Shown one piece after another: positions 57,390 to 64,000 of a stretch of 64,000 bases of DNA. The translations under genes were made by a program, and so were the position numbers. Each line of letters starts with the position of its first letter. Within the stretch, counting starts at the first letter, position 1. A model generated the notes under the pieces. It had not been told where the DNA came from. It ran no database searches and was given only the letters and a program-made list of their open reading frames with translations. Origin of the DNA: Acidobacteriota bacterium (GTDB taxonomy: Bacteria > Acidobacteriota > Terriglobia > Acidiferrales > UBA7541); NCBI GenBank assembly GCA_013289855.1, contig JABCZD010000003.1, positions 1 through 64,000 of the forward strand, in the 5' to 3' direction.

Positions 57390-57424
57390 GAGCTGAGGCG
57401 CAGCATGCTGCGCCCCTACAAGGG
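57390..57424 (-). repeat. GTAG-foot palindromic repeat, subtype B, copy 2
   Basis: The bottom strand reads CTTGTAGGGGCGCAGCATGC then TGCGCCTCAGCTCGC. It matches the larC-internal copy; here it is intergenic, about 20 bases from the subtype G unit. Confidence 0.75.
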
Positions 57425-57482
57425 CGGGGTGTACGCGTCTGTTGCAACGTCGGCCACAACAAAGGCAGGTCGATGCGGCACA

Positions 57483-60278
57483 TTACTTGGTGTCGCGGAG
57501 GAGGATGATGTCCGCGGAGCGGGTGCCACGGATTACGTAGAGATTTTTGCCGTCGGGGGACCAGCGGAAACTGGTCATGACCGGGGTGGTGAATTTGGTG
57601 ATTTGCTGAAATGGCCCGCCAGAAATGGGCTGGCGCCAGACGTTGGCCGCGCCGCGCCGCAGTGTGGAGTAATCGACGGCTTTGCCGTCGGGCGCCCAAT
57701 CGAACCAACTGGCACCCGCTGGTACATTGTCAAAAAGAACGCGCGGCGCCCCTACCCCGACAGGCCCGAACTCGAAGGCCATACGCTCCGGAGGGCCTGC
57801 GACAAAACCGATGGTAGCGATGGTTTTGCCGTCGGGTGAAATGCGCGTGCCGCCTCCGGCTGTGGGTAGGTCGAGTTTGACGGGCGGCGAGGTGCCGTTG
57901 ATGTCCTGAAGAAGTACGTCCGGGGCTTGAAAGTAGACGAAATACTTTCCGTCCGGCGAGCAATTAGCGAAAAGAGCACGCTTCCCTTGCGTCAGATGGG
58001 TAAGTTGCACGGGGTTTCCACCATCGGCGTCGGACTTCCAGACGTTCACGGCGTCGTCACGGTTTTCGGAAAAAATCAGTGCGCCCGTGGACCCGCATTC
58101 CAGCAGCGATAAAATTTTACGACCGGGCAACAGGGCGGTTTGTCCCGAACCATCGAGGCGCAAAGCAAAGGGTTGGGCAAACTGATCCGAAACGACAAGG
58201 CGGTCCGCACTCGCAGAGCTTAGGCGACGCGGCTCGCCATTGAAGGGGATCTGCGTGGCACGGTCGGAGTCTCCCCCTGGCGCGACCCATAGTTCTCCAT
58301 GGACGGCGGTCTGCACCGCGGCGATAGTTTTGGCGTCCTGGGTGATGCCCAGGGATGCCAAGCCGTAGTTGGTTAGGTCATTCGTGACGCGATGCACTTC
58401 TCCGCTGGGAAACGAAATATACCAAAGCTGTCCTGGGGCGCTGGGCGCGGGCTCGGACATGACGAAAAGCAGACCGCTGCCATCTGGCATCCACACTGAG
58501 CGGCCGGTGAAATTGCGCGTCTCATAGAGTGGCCGCACGGCACCGTCGAACGGGGAGACGGCCATGAGAGAGCGTTCGCCGGAGTTTTTCCAGTTTGGCA
58601 AAACGATGGTCTTGCCATCGGGAGACCAAGCGGGGGAAATCAAACTTGCTCCCGAAGTAACCGCGGGCATGCTGGCCAAGACGTGTTCGTCGCTGCCATC
58701 GATGTTGGCGACGACGAGGTTGAGCTGAAATTTGGTGGGGTCGCCGCGGACGAAGGCCAATCGTTTGTTATCGGGAGAAAGCGCGGGAGCGGTATCCGCG
58801 TCATGAACGATAGTTTGCGGCTGGCCGCCCAGGACGGGCATCTTGTAGATTTCGCTGTAACCGGCCTGTTGTTTATTGGAATGGCTGAAGTAGACGTAGT
58901 TGCCGTCCGGTGAAAAGGTTAAGCCGTTGTACTGGACTTCATCGGGCGCAAGCACCTGGACATCACTGCCAGTTTCGACCTGGCGAACGTTGAGGCTTTC
59001 TTTTCCGCTGTCATTCAAAACATAGACGACGTATTGGCCGTTGGGCGAGATAGTGACCGCGCTGGCTTTGCCGGATTGTGTGAGCGGGGCGATGCGCATG
59101 TTCTGAATGTCGATGGCGATTTTGTGCGGAGAGAATTTGTAGACGGCGAAAATGATGGCGGCCACGACCAGCAGTGCGCCGAGAATGCTGGGAATCAGCA
59201 GGCGGCTCTTTTGCGCGATCGCGGAAGTTCCCGCGGGAGTGTTCGCGGAACTACTGGCGGAATTCGTGGCGATTTGTGACGAGACGGGCGTGCCGCCTGA
59301 ACCGGGCGCTGAACCAGGCGCGACCGGACCAGCTGTGCCGCCGGAGGCTGCAGTGGTTGCGGCATCGGCTGCGGAAGATACGGCTTGCACGCGGCTGGAG
59401 CTGGTGTCCCGCTGCAGGCGCTTTAAATCGGCGCGCAATTCGGCGGCGCTTTGGTAGCGCATGGTGCGATCTTTTTCGAGGGCTTTGTTGACGATGCGCT
59501 CGAGTTCGGCGGGAAGTTCGGGATTGAGGCGGACCGGGGCGATCGGCGCGCGATTTAAGATGGCGTCAAAAATTGCCGCGCTGGTGGCGCCGGGAAATGC
59601 GGGGCGGCCGGTGCTCATTTCGTAAAGCACCACGCCGAAAGAGAAAAGATCGGTGCGCGCGTCAAGATCCTTGCCGAGGGTTTGCTCTGGAGACATGTAC
59701 GCGACGGTGCCGAGCGCCACGCCGGGGCTAGTGAGGTTGGCTTCGTCGATGGTGACGGTGCCGTGGGTGGCGCCCTGCGCGGACGCTTGCATGACCTTGG
59801 CTAAACCGAAATCCAAAACTTTGGCTTGGCCGCGATCGGTGACGAAAATATTGGCGGGTTTGATGTCGCGGTGAACGATGTTCTCGGAGTGCGCTGCGTC
59901 GAGCGCGTCGGCGGATTGAATGCCCAGCTCGATTAAGGTGTCCGTGGGTAGTGGCCCGCCGGCAATACGATGCTTCAGCGTTTGGCCCTTGAGCAGCTCC
60001 ATGACGATGAAGCGGCGGCCATCCTGGTACTCGCCAATTTCGTGAATGGTGCAGATGTTGGGATGGTTGAGCGCGGCGGCGGCGCGCGCCTCGCGGAGGA
60101 AGCGGTCGAGCGCGACTTTATCGCGGGAAAGTTCTTCGGGCAGGAACTTCAGCGCCACCATGCGGCCGAGGGTAGTGTCTTCGGCTTTGTAGACGACGCC
60201 CATACCGCCTCCGCCCAGTTGCTCGATGATGCGATAGTGAGAAAAAGTTTGGCCGAGGATGGCGTGAGATTCGGTCAC
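57483..60278 (-). CDS. Ser/Thr protein kinase with TolB/WD40-like propeller
   Basis: This 931-residue membrane protein has a cytoplasmic kinase domain at residues 15-280. It shows the Gly-rich loop [10 protein letters not shown] (21-30), Lys44 (VALKFL), catalytic H136-R-D138-I-K140, DFG 156-158 and S-P-E 196-198 in place of APE. A Ser/Ala-rich linker (290-355), one membrane helix (360-381), then an extracytoplasmic propeller (390-930) with at least six SPDGKxIVF/PDGKY repeats of the PD40/TolB type follow. Architecture is widespread in Acidobacteriota; the propeller probably senses or binds an external ligand. Divergent from the alpha-galactosidase gene with a 94-base gap. Confidence 0.94.
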   Translation of the reverse strand: MTESHAILGQTFSHYRIIEQLGGGGMGVVYKAEDTTLGRMVALKFLPEELSRDKVALDRFLREARAAAALNHPNICTIHEIGEYQDGRRFIVMELLKGQTLKHRIAGGPLPTDTLIELGIQSADALDAAHSENIVHRDIKPANIFVTDRGQAKVLDFGLAKVMQASAQGATHGTVTIDEANLTSPGVALGTVAYMSPEQTLGKDLDARTDLFSFGVVLYEMSTGRPAFPGATSAAIFDAILNRAPIAPVRLNPELPAELERIVNKALEKDRTMRYQSAAELRADLKRLQRDTSSSRVQAVSSAADAATTAASGGTAGPVAPGSAPGSGGTPVSSQIATNSASSSANTPAGTSAIAQKSRLLIPSILGALLVVAAIIFAVYKFSPHKIAIDIQNMRIAPLTQSGKASAVTISPNGQYVVYVLNDSGKESLNVRQVETGSDVQVLAPDEVQYNGLTFSPDGNYVYFSHSNKQQAGYSEIYKMPVLGGQPQTIVHDADTAPALSPDNKRLAFVRGDPTKFQLNLVVANIDGSDEHVLASMPAVTSGASLISPAWSPDGKTIVLPNWKNSGERSLMAVSPFDGAVRPLYETRNFTGRSVWMPDGSGLLFVMSEPAPSAPGQLWYISFPSGEVHRVTNDLTNYGLASLGITQDAKTIAAVQTAVHGELWVAPGGDSDRATQIPFNGEPRRLSSASADRLVVSDQFAQPFALRLDGSGQTALLPGRKILSLLECGSTGALIFSENRDDAVNVWKSDADGGNPVQLTHLTQGKRALFANCSPDGKYFVYFQAPDVLLQDINGTSPPVKLDLPTAGGGTRISPDGKTIATIGFVAGPPERMAFEFGPVGVGAPRVLFDNVPAGASWFDWAPDGKAVDYSTLRRGAANVWRQPISGGPFQQITKFTTPVMTSFRWSPDGKNLYVIRGTRSADIILLRDTK

Positions 60279-60372
60279 AGGGTCAGGGGCATCTTAGGGT
60301 GGGCATGGAGTGAAGTCAACGGGCGAGGCGGATTAAGACAAGAGCTTGCGGCGAGTGCTAGGATACGACGCG

Positions 60373-62643
60373 ATGAAAATTCATTTGAAGATGCGTTTCT
60401 TTTCCATTTTAGGCGCTTCCCTGCTGCTGAATTTTCTGGGCGGGCGTTTGACGGAAGCACATACTCCAGCGGCCACTGCCGCGGCGACTGCGGCCCAGGC
60501 GACACCGGTCTTTCGTCTGGACGGTGGAAACTCGACATACGCATTTGGCGTAAATGAGCGCGGCGAGTTGCAGCCGCTGTACTGGGGCGGACGCCTTGGC
60601 GCGCACGACAATATTCCTGCCGCGCATTCGTTTCCCGAGGCGGCGTCCTTTGATTCACCGTACACCACCACGCCGCAGGAATACGCCAGTTGGGGCGCGG
60701 GACTATTTACGGAGCCGGCGCTGAAGATTACCTTTGCGGATGGCAATCGCGATGTGGTGCTGAAGTTTGTGCGCGCTACGCCGAGCGGGCCGCAATCGCT
60801 GGACGTATTGCTCAAGGACATCTCACGCGAGATCTACGTTACGCTGCGATATTCCATGGACGCGGAGAGCGGGATTCTGGCGCGCTCCGCGAGCATCGAG
60901 AACAAAGAAAAACAGGCAGTGCTGGTTGAGCAAGCGGCCGCCGCGCAATGGACGCTGCCTCCCGCGCGCTACGCACTGAGTTATTTGACCGGGCGCTGGG
61001 CCGGCGAATGGACTTTGAACCAGGAGCCAATTGCGGGCGGGGAGCGCGTCATTGAAAGTCGCCGCGGAACTACCGGGCATCAGGCGAATCCGTGGTTTGC
61101 GATTTCGCGGGACGACAGCCATGCCGGCGGCGGGCCGATCGTTGCGGGCGAGGAGCATGGCGAAGTTTGGTTTGGCGCGCTGGCATGGTCCGGGTCGTGG
61201 CGCTTCACCATCGAAAAAACGCAGCTGGATGCTGTGCGCGTGACCGGCGGATTTAATCCTTTTGATTTTGGTTACAAATTGCCGCCCGGCGAGCATCTGG
61301 ATACGCCTATTTTTTATGGGGGATATTCCGATCACGGGCTGGGAGGGGCGTCGCGGCTGCTGCATCGTTTTGAGATCGCGCACATCTTGCCGCAAGCGCC
61401 GGACCCCAAGCCGCGTCCGGTGATCTACAACTCTTGGGAGGCTACGGAATTTAGAGTCGATGAAGCCGGGCAGGAAGCGATTGCCGAAAAGGCGGCGTCC
61501 ATTGGCGTGAACCGCTTTGTAATGGATGATGGCTGGTTTGGCCAGCGCAAAGACGATCACGCGGGGCTCGGCGATTGGTATGTGAACTCGGAAAAATTCC
61601 CGCATGGCTTAAAACCGCTGATCGACAAAGTGCATTCGCTCGGGATGGATTTTGGGTTGTGGGTGGAACCCGAAATGGTGAACCCTAATTCCGATCTTTA
61701 TCGCAAGCATCCGGAGTGGGTGTTGAATTTTCCCGGACGTCCTCGCTCGGAATCGAGAAATCAGCTGGTGCTGAATCTGGCGCGGCCGGAAGTGCGCGAC
61801 TACATTTTCGGTTTTCTCGATAAGCTGCTCACGGAAAACGATATCGCGTTTTTGAAATGGGATTACAACCGCAACTGGTCGGAGCCCGGCTGGGATCAAG
61901 TGCCGGCGGACGAGCAGAAACGCGTATACGTGGAATTCATCCGCAATCTTTATGCGATTCTGGCGGAATTGCGCAAGAAGCATCCGAAGGTGGAGATTGA
62001 ATCGTGTTCCGGCGGCGGCGGGCGCGTGGACCTGGGGATTTTGCGTTACACCGACGAAGTATGGCCCTCGGATAACACCGATCCGTTTGACCGGCTGGCG
62101 ATGCAGGATGGCTTTAGTTACGCGTACACGCCGCAGATCATGATGGCGTGGGTTACGGACTCGCCACATTGGCTAAACTTCCGCGCCACCTCGCTTGCTT
62201 ACCGCATGCTCAGCTCCATGCAAGGTTCATTGGGCATTGGCGCGAATCTGAATAAGTGGAATGCGGAGGATTTTGCGACTGCCAAGCGGCTGATCGCCGC
62301 GTATCACGCCGTGCAGCCAACCATCGTGCGCGGCGACCTGTATCGATTGATCAGCCCGCGCGGCGGAAGTGAATTTTCCGTAACGGAAACGGTGGCGCGG
62401 GACAAAAATCAAGCCGTGGTTTTTGCGTTTACGCAGGCGACGCAGGAAGGGCGCGGGCTTCCGCTGCTGCAACTGGAAGGGCTTGATCCCGACGCCGAAT
62501 ATAAATTGAGCTTCATCGAAGGCCAAGCGCGGCCGGACACTCCGGTGAGCGCCTCAGGCGCATGGTGGATGCGGCATGGAATAGATTTGGATTTGCGCGG
62601 AGATTTCCGCGCCGCCGCGTTCCAGTTGGATCGTCAGCATTAA
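60373..62643 (+). CDS. Exported alpha-galactosidase (glycoside hydrolase family 36)
   Basis: Start at MKIHLKMRFFSILGASLLLN gives a signal peptide; an in-frame start at 60346 lacks a motif. Mature protein about 725 residues. The N-terminal beta-domain (about 50-300) precedes the catalytic TIM barrel (about 320-650). GH36 features are PVIYNSWEATEFRVDEAGQE, VMDDGWFGQRKDDHAGLGDW, GLWVEPEMVNPNSDLYRKHP, the nucleophile Asp in FLKWDYNRNW, and the acid/base Asp in SDNTDPFDRLAMQ. It releases terminal alpha-galactose from raffinose-type sugars or plant galactomannan in the periplasm or outside. It is on the opposite strand to the kinase, possibly sharing a promoter region. Confidence 0.94.
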   Translation: MKIHLKMRFFSILGASLLLNFLGGRLTEAHTPAATAAATAAQATPVFRLDGGNSTYAFGVNERGELQPLYWGGRLGAHDNIPAAHSFPEAASFDSPYTTTPQEYASWGAGLFTEPALKITFADGNRDVVLKFVRATPSGPQSLDVLLKDISREIYVTLRYSMDAESGILARSASIENKEKQAVLVEQAAAAQWTLPPARYALSYLTGRWAGEWTLNQEPIAGGERVIESRRGTTGHQANPWFAISRDDSHAGGGPIVAGEEHGEVWFGALAWSGSWRFTIEKTQLDAVRVTGGFNPFDFGYKLPPGEHLDTPIFYGGYSDHGLGGASRLLHRFEIAHILPQAPDPKPRPVIYNSWEATEFRVDEAGQEAIAEKAASIGVNRFVMDDGWFGQRKDDHAGLGDWYVNSEKFPHGLKPLIDKVHSLGMDFGLWVEPEMVNPNSDLYRKHPEWVLNFPGRPRSESRNQLVLNLARPEVRDYIFGFLDKLLTENDIAFLKWDYNRNWSEPGWDQVPADEQKRVYVEFIRNLYAILAELRKKHPKVEIESCSGGGGRVDLGILRYTDEVWPSDNTDPFDRLAMQDGFSYAYTPQIMMAWVTDSPHWLNFRATSLAYRMLSSMQGSLGIGANLNKWNAEDFATAKRLIAAYHAVQPTIVRGDLYRLISPRGGSEFSVTETVARDKNQAVVFAFTQATQEGRGLPLLQLEGLDPDAEYKLSFIEGQARPDTPVSASGAWWMRHGIDLDLRGDFRAAAFQLDRQH

Positions 62644-62740
62644 ACCTGCCGTCCCACGACGAATCGCGCATGGTGGGCGCGGCGATCGCGAATTAAATAT
62701 TTCTAAAAGTTACAGGGGCAGCGAACGAAGTTGCGCGCGA

Positions 62741-64000
62741 TCAGTGATTCGCATCCGGATCCTTGTGCCAGTTGAGAGTTGCGGGGCGGCCGTTGCGGAA
62801 GGTACCGCTGGTGTCGATGACTCCATCGTGCAGCGTGCCTTGTACGTTGATGGAGGCTAGGCGCTCGCCGTCGGGTGTTTGGCTGTGCATGACCATTTCG
62901 ATGGCGACGTCGCCGGTCTTGGAGACGTCTCCCGTCAGAACCATAATCATTTTTTTCTCGGGGCCCATGAACCACTGCCCGGTGATTTTTCTGCCGGTGA
63001 TGGTGCCTTTGGCGCGGAAGCAGCGATGCGGTTCTTTTTTCGTCTCCGCAAAACAGACGGGACCGGAGTAGGAGCCATCGATCAAACGTGCAGTGGCAGC
63101 GGATGTTGCGGCGCCGCCGGCCGGAGCGTGCGGGTGAGCGGGTGGCGTTGTGGAATTGCCCGCAGCAGGTACGGCAGAATTCGTTGGTGCATTCGCGGCA
63201 GACGGCGGCGGTGCGGTCGCGGACATGGTCGTGCTTCCCGGCGGCGGGGTGGTGGACGGGGGGGCTGCGGGCGGAGTTGCCGGAGGGTTTGCAGATTGCT
63301 GCGCAGCTGCAGCGGCGGCTTGTGCTTGTTCCGCAGTGTCGCGCTGATGAACTGTATAGGCCCAAAAGCCGCCGCCAGCCAGCAGCAGCACTACTGCGGC
63401 AACTATCCATTTCACCGGCCTGCTTTTTGCATGAGGCGCTTCCGGCTGGGTGGCAGGAAGCGTGCCGCCGCCTTCGATTTCGCTGATGGAAAAGGTGCGC
63501 ACGGGTTGCTGAATATTTTTGAAGCTTTTCTCACCGAGCGAAAGAAACGAAAGAGAAAGTTTATTGCGGATTTGATCGTGAACACTGCCGGAGATGCAGA
63601 TGCCGCCGGGTTCGGCGGCAGTTTGCAAGCGCGCAGCTACGTTGACGCCATCGCCCATGAGGTCGACGCCTTGCACCATGACGTCGCCGAGGTTGATGCC
63701 GATACGGAAGCGGACTTGGCGAGTGGGCGGGAGCTTATCGTTGCGGGTGCGCAGCGCGGCCTGGATGTCGGTGGCGCAGCGCACGGCTTCGACGGCGCTG
63801 TTGAACTCGGCGAGGATGGCGTCGCCCGCGGTGTTGAAAATACGGCCGCGGTGCATGGCGACAAGAGACTCGAAGACTTGCTTGTGTCCGCGGAAGGTGC
63901 GCAGCGTATCTTCTTCATCTTCGCCCATGAGGCGGCTGAATTCGGCGACGTCAGCGGAAAGGATGGTAGCAAGTTTGCGCTCGAGGGGTTGCGCGCTGGG
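62741..64000 (-). CDS. Class III adenylate/guanylate cyclase, N-terminus outside window
   Basis: The frame is open to the window edge; the encoded start in the window reads PSAQPLERKLATILSADVAE. The cyclase catalytic domain (about first 160 residues of the visible part) has SADVAEFSRLMGEDE, GRIFNTAGDAILAEF and FRIGINLGDVMVQGVDLMGD. It matches the class III cyclases found with adenylate cyclase CHD domains. A membrane helix follows (VKWIVAAVVLLLAGGGFWAY), then a Pro/Ala/Thr-rich linker and a C-terminal exported beta-rich domain (SYSGPVCFAETKKEPHRCFR, GQWFMGPEKKMIMVLTGDVS). The extracytoplasmic C-terminal domain is unassigned. cAMP versus cGMP cannot be told. Confidence 0.9.
   Translation of the reverse strand, partial: PSAQPLERKLATILSADVAEFSRLMGEDEEDTLRTFRGHKQVFESLVAMHRGRIFNTAGDAILAEFNSAVEAVRCATDIQAALRTRNDKLPPTRQVRFRIGINLGDVMVQGVDLMGDGVNVAARLQTAAEPGGICISGSVHDQIRNKLSLSFLSLGEKSFKNIQQPVRTFSISEIEGGGTLPATQPEAPHAKSRPVKWIVAAVVLLLAGGGFWAYTVHQRDTAEQAQAAAAAAQQSANPPATPPAAPPSTTPPPGSTTMSATAPPPSAANAPTNSAVPAAGNSTTPPAHPHAPAGGAATSAATARLIDGSYSGPVCFAETKKEPHRCFRAKGTITGRKITGQWFMGPEKKMIMVLTGDVSKTGDVAIEMVMHSQTPDGERLASINVQGTLHDGVIDTSGTFRNGRPATLNWHKDPDANH

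Noticed and set aside
1..64000. tRNA, rRNA or CRISPR arrays
   Set aside because: I looked for GTTCGAATCC-type arms, rRNA core motifs and regularly spaced direct repeats and found none. The palindromes are dispersed, not arrayed.

Overview
The window looks like a chromosomal segment of a Gram-negative, GC-rich bacterium, most likely an Acidobacteriota (Terriglobia-like) soil organism. This assignment is inferred from gene mix and style: a complete inner-core LPS gene block (a diderm envelope), a Ser/Thr kinase fused to TolB-type propeller repeats, lactonase-type propeller lipoproteins, many GTG/TTG starts, and many short GTAG-type palindromic repeats. No rRNA, tRNA or CRISPR array was seen, so taxonomy rests on proteins only.

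Layout. 1-4.6 kb is an accessory patch: the end of an IS3-like element that has cut a hypothetical gene, a lactonase-like lipoprotein, and a three-gene operon of unknown function with a good promoter. A decayed sufS remnant follows (4.8-5.3 kb). 5.4-13 kb carries a proteasome-like exported protein, a PAS histidine kinase, an exported TPR protein, a BamD-like protein with an Ala-rich tail and a response regulator with a very long Ala/Glu-rich tail. 13.3-25.5 kb is mostly housekeeping on the + strand: MFS transporter, valS, nadC, birA, coaX, a conserved hypothetical, an rlmD-like methyltransferase and comEC. 25.5-32.6 kb is a minus-strand LPS core operon with overlapping genes in the order waaA, lpxK, waaF, a gmhB remnant, rfaE1, rfaE2, waaC-like and an ICMT-like methyltransferase. 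32.7-48 kb (+) holds uvrD/pcrA, an APC permease, an S1/P1-nuclease-like protein, an adenosine-deaminase-family protein, purS, glmS, a POTRA-only exported protein, larE, a DUF4097-like lipoprotein and an exported TPR-thioredoxin protein. 48.2-54.6 kb (-) holds a histone-deacetylase-family protein, a polyprenyl diphosphate synthase, tatD, metG and larC. 55.2-64 kb holds argS (+), the Ser/Thr kinase-TolB protein (-), an exported GH36 alpha-galactosidase (+) and a class III cyclase running off the end (-).

The most striking signal is a dispersed set of short palindromic repeats with a GTAG (sometimes GTGG) foot next to a hairpin, matching the REP architecture handled by RAYT transposases. They occur between genes as singles, tandems and inverted pairs. 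Three lie inside reading frames. Two copies of one subtype sit in frame in waaA and argS and give nearly the same peptide (E-K-x-A-G-L-x-x-K-R-P-A-L-Q-G-D) in two unrelated proteins. A third supplies the C-terminal tail of LarC. This resembles the protein-coding palindromic elements of Rickettsia, but in a different lineage and with a REP foot.
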